Positions 32,859 to 41,775 of a DNA stretch of 64,000 bases are shown in pieces. The stretch is from JAAURS01 sp044923475. Its GTDB lineage: Bacteria; Cyanobacteriota; Cyanobacteriia; Thermosynechococcales; Thermosynechococcaceae. The notes under the pieces are model-generated. The model was not told where the DNA came from and did no database searches. It worked only from the letters and a program-made list of their open reading frames with translations. Positions within the stretch are counted from its first letter, which is position 1, and the number at the start of each line of letters is the position of its first letter. The stretch lies in NCBI RefSeq assembly GCF_044923475.1, contig NZ_CP137338.1, positions 1,612,001 through 1,676,000 on the forward strand. The letters run 5' to 3'. Position numbers and translations under genes: made by a program.

Positions 32859-34034
32859 TTACCAGCGCGATCGCCGTCCTAAAAATTCCTTTGGAGAGAC
32901 CTGGGCGTCGAGGGAGGTTGCATTGCCTTTAACCCCTTGAAACCAGCTAGAGAGACCCGTTAGCGTCTGCGTTAAATCTGGGGAGATCGCGCCCGCAGGC
33001 GACTCGACCTTGTGCGTTTCCCACAGTTGAGCCACCTGTGCGGTCCATTCTTCTGCCTCAGTGCTGCGGGTTTTCCAATGTTGGATGGCCGTTTCGTATT
33101 CGCTGGCCTGTTGCGCCTGACGCAGGACCTGCTCCTGGAGATCGTTGACCTGCTGCTCTAGCTGTTCCGAGCGAGTTTGGGCGACTTTCCCATCCTGCTC
33201 CAGTTCGTGAGCCGTATGCTGAAGCTGAGCCTGGAGAATGGATTGATTGGACAGCTCGTTTTGCAACTCCGTAATCTGGCGCTGTGCTTTGAGCAGAGTG
33301 GAGCTAATCCCCTGAATGAATTGATCTTTTTGAGAGTCGGGACGATTGCGATCCTTGAGGGCTGCAATCATATCTTCCCGTTGGGCTAGCATCTCCTCCG
33401 CCTGCTGCAGCTTTGTCTCCAGCGATCGCGCGGCTAAGTCGCGATTCCGAAGTTCCGTTCGCAGGCGGTCGGCGGTCTTTTGAGCGATGATTCTCTGCTG
33501 CGTTTCTTGCACCATCGAACCTTGCAGCGCGTCGAGCTGGGCAACAACTTGCGCTTTTTTGTCCTTCAGGCGATCTATCTCAGCCCCGTCCTGCCAGACC
33601 TGAAGTTGTAGCGCTGAGAAATTAGCCTCCTTTTGGCGGACCAAAGCGTTTGCTTCCGCCAATTCAGTTTGCATGGACTGAATCTGCTGCTGTGCCGCCT
33701 CTAATTCCGTATAAAGCGTTTGCTGGTCGGCCACTTGAAGCTTGAGCGTTTCGATCGCCTGTTTTTGAATGTGAGAGAACGCTTCCGTCGTTGCAAGCTG
33801 ACCTTCTAAAAATTCTTGGTCGATCAGCTTTTGCTTGAGCTCGTCGATGTAGAGCTGACATTGATATAAAGCCTGCTCTAGTTGGCAGATCCGCTGCTCC
33901 TCAGAAGGCGGTTCCCCAGACGCAGAAAGCTGAATCGACTGAGCGACCTCGCTCAACAACTCAGAGACCAAAGGCATCGACATCCCCAGCTCGGGAGACG
34001 GCTCAGGCGGGTTGTCCTGGAAATTTTCTACCAT
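32859..34034 (-). CDS. Coiled-coil-rich protein
   Basis: Protein of about 391 residues dominated by heptads between about residues 40 and 340 (QQQIQSMQTELAEANALVRQ, KLQQAEEMLAQREDMIAALK, EQLEQQVNDLQEQVLRQAQ). The acidic N-terminus is MVENFQDNPPEPSPELGMSM. The ATG at 34034 is favoured by GAGGAG upstream; the frame stays open to 34250, but that extension is basic and unlike the rest. Cyanobacterial coiled-coil proteins of this kind can form filaments or tether motility complexes; the role here is not known. Confidence 0.6.
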   Translation of the reverse strand: MVENFQDNPPEPSPELGMSMPLVSELLSEVAQSIQLSASGEPPSEEQRICQLEQALYQCQLYIDELKQKLIDQEFLEGQLATTEAFSHIQKQAIETLKLQVADQQTLYTELEAAQQQIQSMQTELAEANALVRQKEANFSALQLQVWQDGAEIDRLKDKKAQVVAQLDALQGSMVQETQQRIIAQKTADRLRTELRNRDLAARSLETKLQQAEEMLAQREDMIAALKDRNRPDSQKDQFIQGISSTLLKAQRQITELQNELSNQSILQAQLQHTAHELEQDGKVAQTRSEQLEQQVNDLQEQVLRQAQQASEYETAIQHWKTRSTEAEEWTAQVAQLWETHKVESPAGAISPDLTQTLTGLSSWFQGVKGNATSLDAQVSPKEFLGRRSRW

Positions 34035-34438
34035 CACGCTCTCCTCGCGGTCATCACGATCGGCTGAGTCAAGGGGCAGGGGCTGGTGGGAGGATTGCAC
34101 CGCCGATTCTGTCAGCGCTCCCTCGCATTCCCACAAAATTTCTAGTTGCTGTTCCACGATAGATAGCCCGCAATGTCTTAAACAAGTAGAGCGCTCGATT
34201 CGATCGGCCCGACGCGCCATTCGATCGAGACACTTACGGATTGACCCCAAGTCTTACATCGAGACATCGATGCTTTAAGAAGTTAACTGTTATTATGGCT
34301 CACTCTTGCATAGGCGTCAGGCTAGATGGGAATCCTAGGGAAAATGTAATGCACCTATAGGCAAAAGTCGAAGAAGTGCAATACGATATCAGCCAATACC
34401 AGCCAATACGAGCTGGCTTAATCTTAAATTAATTAATT
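34035..34438. other. Intergenic region
   Basis: Divergent promoter region between the coiled-coil gene and the cyclase-like gene. The part from 34035 to 34250 is open in the coiled-coil frame. AT-rich TTAATTAATTA lies just before 34439. No RNA gene or operator recognised. Confidence 0.35.
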
Positions 34439-35017
34439 ATGGTCGCAGCCGATAACATCTCTTTATCAGAATTATCGAGAGCCTTTGCCCCGGAGGACTC
34501 CGCGTTCTTCAAACTTTTACAGGGTGAAGTGGTACTAAAGCCCCGCGCCTACAATGCTCTAGGCGGAGCCATCACCGCCCAGATGTATCTACCCATCGCG
34601 CGATCGCTGGTATGGCAGCAGATTACCGACTACACCCGTTGGGTTCAGTTTTTTCCCGATATCGTCCGGAGCGAGATTCTGGAGAGCAATCCGCTGCGCC
34701 CCCACCGAGGGCACCGTCTCTATCAAGCGGCTCGCAAAAACTTTTTAGTATTCACCGCTCAGGTCGAAATTCACCTGCGGGTCTTTGAAAACCTGCAGCG
34801 CCAGATCCGGTTTCGGATGGAGCGCGGCAGCTTTGATGACTTCTCTGCGGAACTCACTTTAGATGATTGCGGTGACGGCACAATTTTGACTTACTCGGTC
34901 GAAGCAACGCCGCTGATTCCGGTTCCCAGCCTGTTGATCGAACAGGCCATGCGCCACGATCTGCCGGGCAACATGCGACAAATGCGACAGGTGATTTGTG
35001 CCGGGGTTTCGAGCTAA
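34439..35017 (+). CDS. SRPBCC/START-like cyclase family protein
   Basis: Protein of 192 residues. From about residue 45 it reads ITAQMYLPIARSLVWQQITD, YTRWVQFFPDIVRSEIL, then QVEIHLRVFENLQRQIRF and ILTYSVEATPLIPVPSLLIE, the helix-grip layout of polyketide cyclase/START-like proteins. These bind hydrophobic ligands; the ligand here is unknown. No membrane segment. The stop is followed by a strong hairpin at 35036-35071. Confidence 0.72.
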   Translation: MVAADNISLSELSRAFAPEDSAFFKLLQGEVVLKPRAYNALGGAITAQMYLPIARSLVWQQITDYTRWVQFFPDIVRSEILESNPLRPHRGHRLYQAARKNFLVFTAQVEIHLRVFENLQRQIRFRMERGSFDDFSAELTLDDCGDGTILTYSVEATPLIPVPSLLIEQAMRHDLPGNMRQMRQVICAGVSS

Positions 35018-35035
35018 CTAGCCTTACAGATTGGC

Positions 35036-35071
35036 TTCCGTAAGGGCGCAAAGCCTCGCACCCTTACGGAA
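35036..35071. terminator. Stem-loop downstream of the cyclase-like gene
   Basis: TTCCGTAAGGG at 35036-35046 pairs with CCCTTACGGAA at 35061-35071. There is no U tract, so it may be a dispersed palindromic repeat or an mRNA-stabilising end instead of a classical terminator. Confidence 0.5.
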
Positions 35072-35159
35072 GTGCTGCCATGCCCCCAATCTCAGGGTTC
35101 CAGCGGTCTGCACTAGAATAAAACTAGCGCCAATCGATCGCGGACCTCCTAAAAACGAC

Positions 35160-36035
35160 ATGGCTCATCTCACCCAACGGCGAATCGAAAACGTACCGGG
35201 CGATTTGTATGTAGATAGCACCTGTATCGACTGCGATACCTGCCGCTGGATGGCTCCAGATGTGTTTCGTCGCGATCGCAGCCAGTCGGCAGTCTTCCAC
35301 CAACCTGCCGACCCGCAAGAACGGTTGCGGGCGTTGCAGGCATTACTGGCTTGTCCCACAGCGTCGATCGGTACGGTCGAGACGCCTAAGGATATCAAAG
35401 CAGTCCAGCAAAGCTTCCCCATTCCCGTGACGGAGAACGTCTATCACTGCGGCTATCATGCTGAGAACTCCTACGGTGCAGCGAGCTATCTGATCGTTCG
35501 TCCAGATGGGAATGTGTTGGTCGATTCCCCTCGGTTTGCACCGCCGCTCGTAAAGCGGTTGGAGGAAATGGGCGGAGTGCGCTATCTTTACCTGACCCAT
35601 CGCGACGATGTAGCGGATCACCAAAAATTTCACGACCATTTTGGTTGCGATCGCCTTCTCCACGAGGACGACATTACCCAAGGCACGCGCTCCATCGAAA
35701 TGCCGCTCTCTGGTGCCGATCCGATTGCGTTGGCCCCAGATTTGACGATCGTTCCCGTCCCCGGTCACACCAAAGGCCATACCGTTTTGCTTTACGGCGA
35801 TCGCGTTTTGTTTGCGGGAGATCATTTGGCTTGGGATGACGAACTCCAGCAGCTCATTGCCTTTCGTCGCGCTTGCTGGTACTCGTGGCCGATATTGCGG
35901 CAGTCTATGAAAACATTGCTGGACTATTCTTTTGAGTGGGTTTTGCCCGGTCATGGCAGACGGCATTACGCTCCAGCTCCAGCGATGCATCAGGCTCTCG
36001 AGCAATGCATTGACTGGATGGAAGCGAATCCTTAG
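35160..36035 (+). CDS. Ferredoxin-metallo-beta-lactamase fusion
   Basis: Protein of 291 residues. The N-terminal 65 residues hold a ferredoxin-like cluster site C-x2-C-x2-C (STCIDCDTCRW) and a later CP (LLACPTAS). The rest is a metallo-beta-lactamase-fold hydrolase with YLTHRDDVADHQKF, VPVPGHTKGH, LFAGDHLAWDD and VLPGHGRRH. The usual THxHxDH is THRDDVADH here, so the second histidine is replaced. I believe plant and cyanobacterial relatives share this variant. Substrate unknown. The ATG at 35160 starts at the conserved MAHLTQRRIENVPGDL. Confidence 0.8.
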   Translation: MAHLTQRRIENVPGDLYVDSTCIDCDTCRWMAPDVFRRDRSQSAVFHQPADPQERLRALQALLACPTASIGTVETPKDIKAVQQSFPIPVTENVYHCGYHAENSYGAASYLIVRPDGNVLVDSPRFAPPLVKRLEEMGGVRYLYLTHRDDVADHQKFHDHFGCDRLLHEDDITQGTRSIEMPLSGADPIALAPDLTIVPVPGHTKGHTVLLYGDRVLFAGDHLAWDDELQQLIAFRRACWYSWPILRQSMKTLLDYSFEWVLPGHGRRHYAPAPAMHQALEQCIDWMEANP

Positions 36036-36114
36036 TGCTTAATGGCATCATCGATATGCGTCGAGTCTCGGCCATTATGGGCCATCATCCACCCGAGCAG
36101 TAGGATTAAAAATC

Positions 36115-36888
36115 ATGACAAAAAGACGAGTTCTCGTGACAGGCGCGACGGGTCGGACGGGGACCTTAGTCCTGCAAAAGTTGCGGCAGCATCCCGCGCA
36201 GTTTGATGCGGTTGGCTTTGCGCGTTCCGAAGCAAAGGTTAAAGAACAATTTGGCGATGTCCGAGGCTTTTTCTTCGGCGATATCAACCATCCCTTCAGC
36301 CTTAAGCCAGCGCTGGCTGGCATTCAGTCCCTTGTCATCTTGACCAGCGCAGTCCCGCAGCTCAAAGCGCCTCCTCAGCCTGGAGAACGCCCCGAATTTG
36401 GATTCGAACCCGATGGAACGCCGGAAGAAGTGGACTACATCGGCCAGAAACACCAAATCGACGCGGCGATCGCCGCCCATGCAGACCACATCGTCCTAGT
36501 CGGTTCCATGGGCGGTACCGACGAAAACCACCCCCTCAACCAGCTCGGCAACGGCAACATTCTGATTTGGAAGCGCAAAGCAGAACAGTACCTCATCGAT
36601 TCCGGTATCGACTACACCATCATCAGAGCTGGAGGGCTGCTCGATAAACCCGGTGGTATGCGAGAACTGCTTGTGGGGAAAGATGACCAATTTTTGGCCC
36701 ATCCTCCCAACGGCATCCCCACCTCCATCCCCAGGGCAGACGTTGCCGAAGTCGTCGTGCGGGCATTGCAAGAGCCAACCGCTAGAAATAAGGCCTTCGA
36801 TCTGATTTCAAAGCCAGAAGACGATCCCTCCGCGTCTATTACAACGGACTTTGCCGCGCTGTTTGCCCGAGCCACGGCTGGATTGTAG
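36115..36888 (+). CDS. NAD(P)-binding atypical SDR
   Basis: Rossmann-fold protein of 257 residues. The N-terminal VLVTGATGRTGTLVLQKL is the TGATGxTG dinucleotide motif of atypical short-chain dehydrogenases. HIVLVGSMGGTDENHPLNQL and WKRKAEQYLIDSGIDYTIIR follow the same family; the classical YxxxK is replaced by KRKAEQY, as in NmrA-like members. It may act as a redox sensor or reductase. Isolated, with the next gene 78 bases downstream. Confidence 0.82.
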   Translation: MTKRRVLVTGATGRTGTLVLQKLRQHPAQFDAVGFARSEAKVKEQFGDVRGFFFGDINHPFSLKPALAGIQSLVILTSAVPQLKAPPQPGERPEFGFEPDGTPEEVDYIGQKHQIDAAIAAHADHIVLVGSMGGTDENHPLNQLGNGNILIWKRKAEQYLIDSGIDYTIIRAGGLLDKPGGMRELLVGKDDQFLAHPPNGIPTSIPRADVAEVVVRALQEPTARNKAFDLISKPEDDPSASITTDFAALFARATAGL

Positions 36889-36966
36889 GGGAAAGGGCGA
36901 TCGCACCAACCCCCAACCCGATACACTCAAGGGTATGTCCAAACGGCGTTATTCCGGTGCCCAACG

Positions 36967-38115
36967 ATGCAAACCCTGTCCATCATCCCCCCTCAGTTCC
37001 CCAACCTTGCGCCCCTATCTTTACCCGAGCGCTTGCTGTTAGGCCCCGGCCCGTCTAACGCCAACCCCGCTGTTCTCGAAGCGATGAAGACCCCTCCCCT
37101 CGGACATCTCGATCCGGCTTTCTTAGGGGTAATGGATGAAATTCAGGCATTGCTGCGCTACGTTTGGCAAACTCAGAACCCGTTGACCATTGCCGTCAGC
37201 GGTACGGGTACCGCAGCCATGGAAGCGACCATCGCCAATTCCATCGAACCCGGAGACAAAGTCTTAATCGGCGTTGCCGGATACTTCGGCAACCGCTTGG
37301 TCGATATGGCAGGGCGCTATGGTGCAGACGTGCAGACCATTACCAAGCCTTGGGGACAGGTATTCTCCCTAGCAGAGCTGCGCGCTGCCATGGAAACCCA
37401 TCGCCCTCGGATTTTAGCCTTGGTTCATGCGGAAACCTCCACGGGAGCCTGTCAACCCATGGCCGGAGTGGGCGATCTGTGCCGAGAATTTGACTGCCTC
37501 CTCCTTTTAGATACCGTCACCAGCTTGGGCGGCGCGCCCGTCTTCTTAGACGAATGGGGCGTAGACCTAGCCTACAGTTGCAGCCAGAAAGGACTGGGTT
37601 GCTCTCCTGGTGCCTCGCCGTTTACGATGGGCGATCGCGCCATGGAAAAGCTCCATCAGCGCAACACCAAGGTCGCAAACTGGTACCTCGATATGAATCT
37701 GCTGGGTAAATACTGGGGTAGCGAGCGGGTCTACCACCACACCGCCCCCGTTAACCTTTACTACGCCCTCCGAGAAGCACTCCGATTGTTGGCCGAGGAA
37801 GGCATCGAAAATAGCTGGCGACGGCATCAGCAAAACGTGGAGTACCTCTGGGCAGGGCTTGAAGACATGGGACTCCAACTTCACGTCGACCGAGAATTCC
37901 GGTTACCCACGCTGACCACGGTGAAAGTTCCCGATGGCGCAGACAGCAAAGCGATCGCCCGCAGACTGCTCGACGAATTTAACATTGAAATTGGCGGTGG
38001 ATTAGGCGAACTCGCCGGAAAAGTTTGGCGAGTGGGACTGATGGGCTTCAACAGCCGCAAGGAATCCGTCGATCGACTGCTCGAGGCGCTGCGCCAGCTT
38101 CTGCCAGGGAAATAG
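36967..38115 (+). CDS. Alanine/serine-glyoxylate aminotransferase (class V)
   Basis: PLP enzyme of 382 residues. LLLGPGPSNANPAVLEAM, VSGTGTAAMEATIANSI, VHAETSTGACQPM, LLLDTVTSLGGAP and YSCSQKGLGCSPGASPF (PLP lysine) identify the alanine-, serine- or phosphonoethyl-type class V family. In cyanobacteria homologues were once called the small subunit of a soluble hydrogenase; the photorespiratory glyoxylate role fits the sequence better. Its 3' end is 104 bases before ndk. Confidence 0.88.
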   Translation: MQTLSIIPPQFPNLAPLSLPERLLLGPGPSNANPAVLEAMKTPPLGHLDPAFLGVMDEIQALLRYVWQTQNPLTIAVSGTGTAAMEATIANSIEPGDKVLIGVAGYFGNRLVDMAGRYGADVQTITKPWGQVFSLAELRAAMETHRPRILALVHAETSTGACQPMAGVGDLCREFDCLLLLDTVTSLGGAPVFLDEWGVDLAYSCSQKGLGCSPGASPFTMGDRAMEKLHQRNTKVANWYLDMNLLGKYWGSERVYHHTAPVNLYYALREALRLLAEEGIENSWRRHQQNVEYLWAGLEDMGLQLHVDREFRLPTLTTVKVPDGADSKAIARRLLDEFNIEIGGGLGELAGKVWRVGLMGFNSRKESVDRLLEALRQLLPGK

Positions 38116-38219
38116 GAGGAAGATTGGTTTTACTTTCTGGGGAGGGCATCAATTACTTTACAAAAGTCCCATCATTTCCCAGCATAGAAAAGGACAACAA
38201 CCCCTGGTGGAGAAAATCT

Positions 38220-38669
38220 GTGGAACGTACATTTTTAGCAATTAAGCCGGACGGCGTGCAACGCAAACTGGTCGGCGAAATTCTAGGCCGCTTTGAAGCG
38301 AAGGGGTTTACCTTAGTGGGGCTGAAGCTCGTGACCGTCAGCAGAGCGCTGGCAGAACAACACTACGGCGAGCATAAAGACAAGCCATTTTTTGCCGGAC
38401 TGGTTGACTTTATTACCTCCGGGCCAGTCGTAGCAATGGTTTGGGAAGGAAAGGGCATCGTCGCTTCCGCTCGCAAAATCATCGGCGCAACCAATCCTCT
38501 CAACTCCGAACCCGCGACCATTCGGGGCGATTTTGGGGTGGACATCGGACGCAATATCATCCACGGCTCCGATGCACCTGAAACGGCAGTTCGGGAAATC
38601 GACCTCTGGTTTAAGCCGGAAGAACTTTCGGATTGGACTCCTACGCTTTCGACTTGGATTTACGAATAA
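38220..38669 (+). CDS. ndk: Nucleoside diphosphate kinase
   Basis: Enzyme of 149 residues, the usual length, transferring the gamma phosphate between nucleotides through a phosphohistidine. ERTFLAIKPDGVQRKLVGEI opens the family; NIIHGSDAPETA holds the active histidine. The only start giving the normal N-terminus is GTG at 38220, preceded by GGTGGAG at 38204-38210. The frame stays open upstream into the aminotransferase gene, which is not used. Confidence 0.95.
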   Translation: MERTFLAIKPDGVQRKLVGEILGRFEAKGFTLVGLKLVTVSRALAEQHYGEHKDKPFFAGLVDFITSGPVVAMVWEGKGIVASARKIIGATNPLNSEPATIRGDFGVDIGRNIIHGSDAPETAVREIDLWFKPEELSDWTPTLSTWIYE

Positions 38670-38687
38670 GTAGAGCCGCTGCATTGT

Positions 38688-38711
38688 AGGGGCGCGCGAC
38701 CTTGCGCCCCT
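38688..38711. terminator. GC-rich stem-loop between convergent ndk and TerC gene
   Basis: AGGGGCGC at 38688-38695 pairs with GCGCCCCT at 38704-38711. It lies between the two stop codons, so it could end both transcripts, but there is no clear U tract and such GTAGGGGCGC units are also common dispersed repeats. Confidence 0.45.
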
Positions 38712-38732
38712 GCTGAAGGGTTGCTCCAGACT

Positions 38733-39500
38733 CTATTTGGTCACTTTCAAATCTTGGGGCGTCTGAACGACTTCGCTGACGATCTCGACCTCAGATGCAG
38801 CAGGAGAGATTTGGGTTTGCTCGTCAGATCCATCCACTCGCTTAGAAAATCCCCAAGCGAACAAACAAGCAATGACGGATATCATGAGCCATTCAGGCGG
38901 CACAATTCGATCGTTCAACACTTTGAGCAATAACCTGGCGCCAACCAATGCCACAGTCGCGTAGCCGGCATCCTGCAAGTGGACGAACTCTTTGAGCCAG
39001 CGGATGAATAGCTCGGCCATGAGCCGGAGCGTCATAATTCCAATGACTCCGCCTAAAATGACAAGCCAGCGATCGTTCACCAAGGCGATCGCCGTCGTCA
39101 CGCTATCTAAAGAAAAGGCGAGGTCCGTCACTGCAATCAACGGGATCGCTTGCCACAGAGTCGTAAAGCGAGGGCCGTGGTGCTGTCCTTCCTCCTCATC
39201 GGATAGAAAATACTGCAAGGACAGCCATAGCAAGTAAGCGGCCCCCAACAGCTCAAACTGCCAGTATTGCACCACCCAAGTTGCCGTAAAAATCAGCCCC
39301 ATCCGCATGGCGAAAGCTGCCACCATGCCCAGATTGAGGGCTTGACGCTGGAGCTTTTCGTTTTCAATCCCTTGGACTAGGGCTGCCAGGGCGATCGCAT
39401 TATCCGCCGACAAAACCGCTTCCAAGCCCGCCAAAATAGCAATCAGAAAAACGGTATGAATCCCAAAATGGGAGGGAAGTTCGGAGAGTTTGTCTAGCAT
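38733..39500 (-). CDS. TerC family membrane protein
   Basis: Integral membrane protein of 255 residues with about seven hydrophobic segments. LEAVLSADNAIALAALV and VTDLAFSLDSVTTAIAL are the two paired SADN/SLDS motifs of TerC proteins, which contribute acidic residues in the membrane and are linked to manganese or metal export. I chose the ATG at 39500; a TTG at 39545 is possible. Convergent with ndk. Confidence 0.88.
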   Translation of the reverse strand: MLDKLSELPSHFGIHTVFLIAILAGLEAVLSADNAIALAALVQGIENEKLQRQALNLGMVAAFAMRMGLIFTATWVVQYWQFELLGAAYLLWLSLQYFLSDEEEGQHHGPRFTTLWQAIPLIAVTDLAFSLDSVTTAIALVNDRWLVILGGVIGIMTLRLMAELFIRWLKEFVHLQDAGYATVALVGARLLLKVLNDRIVPPEWLMISVIACLFAWGFSKRVDGSDEQTQISPAASEVEIVSEVVQTPQDLKVTK

Positions 39501-39780
39501 TCGAGTTCTGAAGGGATCCGTCAATAATTTTAGAGCGTTACGCAAGCTTGCGGCTTCGATGCCGAAGCTCCACCTATCAACCCTAACGTTAAATCAAGCT
39601 TTGCGCACTCTCGATCGCGATATCTCAAGGTTCTTAGCCCTTCAGAGAACGGACCGCTTCATTCTGCCGACCCTTAAGATTTTCCCCAGAGAGTGTTGCA
39701 TGATGTAACAAAGGATTCCGTTGGGGGTCACTTTGACGGACATTGTGAACTATCAACGCAATTTCAAGGAGCTTGTCCTT

Positions 39781-39873
39781 ATGTTGTCAGATACCCAGGT
39801 CTTCGTCGCACTGGCGATCGCCCTTATCCCTGGTATTCTTGCACTGCGCTTATCGACCGAACTTTATAAGTAA
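39781..39873 (+). CDS. psaM: Photosystem I reaction centre subunit XII (PsaM)
   Basis: Protein of 30 residues, a single membrane helix: it starts MLSDTQVFVALAIALIPG and ends LRLSTELYK. This is the standard PsaM sequence and length. AAGGAG lies about eight bases before the ATG. PsaM binds PsaB near the trimer interface of photosystem I. The final 12 bases (CTTTATAAGTAA) are repeated once directly after the stop codon. A strong terminator follows at 39901. Confidence 0.95.
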   Translation: MLSDTQVFVALAIALIPGILALRLSTELYK

Positions 39874-39900
39874 CTTTATAAGTAAAGGTCTTGGCTAAAA

Positions 39901-39938
39901 ATCGGCACATTCTCTCGTAGAATGTGCCGATTTTTTTA
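39901..39938 (+). terminator. Rho-independent terminator of psaM
   Basis: ATCGGCACATTCT at 39901-39913 pairs perfectly with AGAATGTGCCGAT at 39919-39931 across a five-base loop, followed by TTTTTT. It lies 27 bases after the psaM stop. Confidence 0.92.
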
Positions 39939-40452
39939 ATTCGGGTTGGAACGGCAGGCGAGTCCAGTCGTTCCCATTGCCTTTAAACGAGGGGATCGCC
40001 ACCCAGTAAGGTTCCCAGACAAATTTACTGCAATCGTTTTCGAGCAGGAACCTCGACCTCCTTTGCTCGGCTCAGATCTTTAAACCGATCGAGTCGCCTC
40101 AAATGTCATTTTTTGTACAGAAAATTAAATTTATTGTTGACTTTCGCCAACGGGCTTCGCTAGAATCTCAGCGCGTAAATTCTTTTTGCGTTTGCCAGAC
40201 AGAACGGGCATCTCCGAACATCCGGTGGGTCGATCGATCGACGTCGCTTCGCCCATTGCAAAGCTTCACCTCCTCACGCTGCAAAAATTTCCATAAACTC
40301 AGCTCTCATCTTAAAAATCTCAAGATTTTAAGATTTTGGAGACAGTTTGGCGTGCTTTACATTCAGCGTTGAAGAAATTATTAATATCGCTATCTTTCTT
40401 TAGCCTTCTAGCCTAGAATCGAAACAAAAATAACCACCACGGCCTTTTGACT
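39939..40452. other. Intergenic region after psaM
   Basis: About 510 bases without a convincing gene. An AT-rich hairpin (ATCTTAAAAATCT at 40308-40320, AGATTTTAAGAT at 40323-40334) lies about 120 bases before the next gene and could be a regulatory RNA structure. Confidence 0.4.
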
Positions 40453-40899
40453 ATGAGCGCACTACCCAATTCCGTTCCATCCCCCCGCGATCGCGGCTCC
40501 AAACATCCATCGACCGATCGCGCTCGCCGAAAATCTTCCTCCCGCCGGCGCGATCGCGAGCAACAGGCTGACTCTGCTGCTGTTGCTCGGTCTGAAGAAC
40601 ATACTGCAAGAATCTGGGAATCGGGCTTGATTTTAGGGGTGAACGCAGTGCTGATCGGAACTGCTGCGGTAACGCTAGCCAATTTGGTTCCGTATCAGCT
40701 AACCCAGCGGGCAAAACTCCAGGAAATTAGACGCGAAGAGTCTCAGATCGCCCAAAGCCTTCAAGAGCTCCAACAGACCTACCAACGCAGTCAGTCGCCA
40801 GAAACAGCTCAGCGTATTGCCCAAGAGCAGGGGAGTTTGATGCGTGCCAATCAACTCAAGGTGTTTCAAATTCCTCAAAGCCCGCAAAAGGTTCAATAA
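40453..40899 (+). CDS. Membrane-anchored conserved hypothetical protein
   Basis: Protein of 148 residues. The N-terminus is basic and low-complexity (RARRKSSSRRRDREQQADSA), followed by one hydrophobic segment at about 60-80 (GLILGVNAVLIGTAAVTLAN) and a short coiled coil (EIRREESQIAQSLQELQQTY). The layout, a cytoplasmic basic tail, one membrane pass and a coiled coil, resembles small divisome or scaffold proteins of the FtsL/FtsB kind, but that is only a resemblance. The ATG at 40453 is preferred to the TTG at 40447. Confidence 0.6.
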   Translation: MSALPNSVPSPRDRGSKHPSTDRARRKSSSRRRDREQQADSAAVARSEEHTARIWESGLILGVNAVLIGTAAVTLANLVPYQLTQRAKLQEIRREESQIAQSLQELQQTYQRSQSPETAQRIAQEQGSLMRANQLKVFQIPQSPQKVQ

Positions 40900-40995
40900 A
40901 CTTTAAGAAACGATTGGGTAAAGGCCTTTAGAATAAGGGTGGGTAGAGTCAACGCGCTCTGCCCATTTTTTAGGTCTTTTCGCTTGGAATCTTTT

Positions 40996-41460
40996 ATGTC
41001 AGCAGATTTGATGCCTTCCAACGTGACCGACGTTCCTGCCGATGCCTACGTCGTGCTGGGATTGGCCACCTGTTTTATTAAGGAAGACGGTAAGCTTCAG
41101 CCGTTAAAGGTGGTAGAACCCATTCCCTCCGCCGCTTTGGAAGCGCTGTGCAAAGGCATTGAAACCTCCTACGAAATGGCGATCGCCACGACCTTCTCCG
41201 CTGCTTTTGTCGAGGGCGAAGGTCGAGTACCCGATGGCTTCCCCACAGACGTACAGCTTTGCGAATCCTTTGAAGAACGGCTCATGGCAGCTACCCGCAG
41301 CTATCGATCCTGCGCTTCTATCCAGTCGCTGCTTCCCCTCGGCGGGGCTAAAACCGACTTTAACTATTCCACCGAGCGCAAGCGCATGCTCAACGTCGAG
41401 CGGGTGATTCGAACCGAAGACAATGTGAAGCAACACGCCTATACCCATCAAGTTCTTTAG
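40996..41460 (+). CDS. Conserved cyanobacterial protein
   Basis: Protein of 154 residues that begins MSADLMPSNVTDVPADAYVV and contains LGLATCFIKEDGKL, EPIPSAALEALCKGIETSYE and ends ERVIRTEDNVKQHAYTHQVL. I recognise it as widespread in cyanobacteria with no known function. No signal peptide or membrane segment. It may form an operon with the small Cys-rich membrane protein 50 bases downstream. Confidence 0.7.
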   Translation: MSADLMPSNVTDVPADAYVVLGLATCFIKEDGKLQPLKVVEPIPSAALEALCKGIETSYEMAIATTFSAAFVEGEGRVPDGFPTDVQLCESFEERLMAATRSYRSCASIQSLLPLGGAKTDFNYSTERKRMLNVERVIRTEDNVKQHAYTHQVL

Positions 41461-41510
41461 TAAATCCAAGAGTAAACCCAAGGTTTTGACTTAGGAGAGC
41501 AAGCATTCCC

Positions 41511-41759
41511 ATGATCCTCACTGGTCCCGGATGGCAGATGTTAGGTATTATCCTAGGCTGGAGTTTTGTCTTCTTCCTCGGTTCGAGCCTGTGGACTTTT
41601 TTTAGAGAGACGGTTCGGGTGAGTCAGCGCTTGCACCAAATTCCCTGCGCGAACTGTCGATTTTGCACCAATAGCTCTTTTCTGAAATGTACGATTCACC
41701 CTCAGTCAGCGCTGACGGAACAAGCAATTCAATGCCCGGATTTTTGTCCGAACGCTTGA
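41511..41759 (+). CDS. Small membrane protein with a cysteine cluster
   Basis: Protein of 82 residues with one membrane segment at about 8-30 (MLGIILGWSFVFFLGSSLWT) and a C-terminal metal-binding-like cluster: CANCRFC, then a single C, then CPDFC. The spacing suggests a Zn or Fe-S site on one face of the membrane. AGGAGA precedes the ATG. Function unknown. Confidence 0.65.
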   Translation: MILTGPGWQMLGIILGWSFVFFLGSSLWTFFRETVRVSQRLHQIPCANCRFCTNSSFLKCTIHPQSALTEQAIQCPDFCPNA

Positions 41760-41775
41760 GCGGTCTGGATAATCC

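Noticed and set aside
34035..34250. Longer N-terminus of the coiled-coil protein
   Set aside because: Basic, Cys-containing and unlike the acidic heptad-rich remainder; a strong ribosome site favours the ATG at 34034.
40103..40372. Open frame of 89 codons after psaM
   Set aside because: No ribosome site, atypical composition and no recognisable motif; it overlaps an AT-rich hairpin region. Treated as noncoding.
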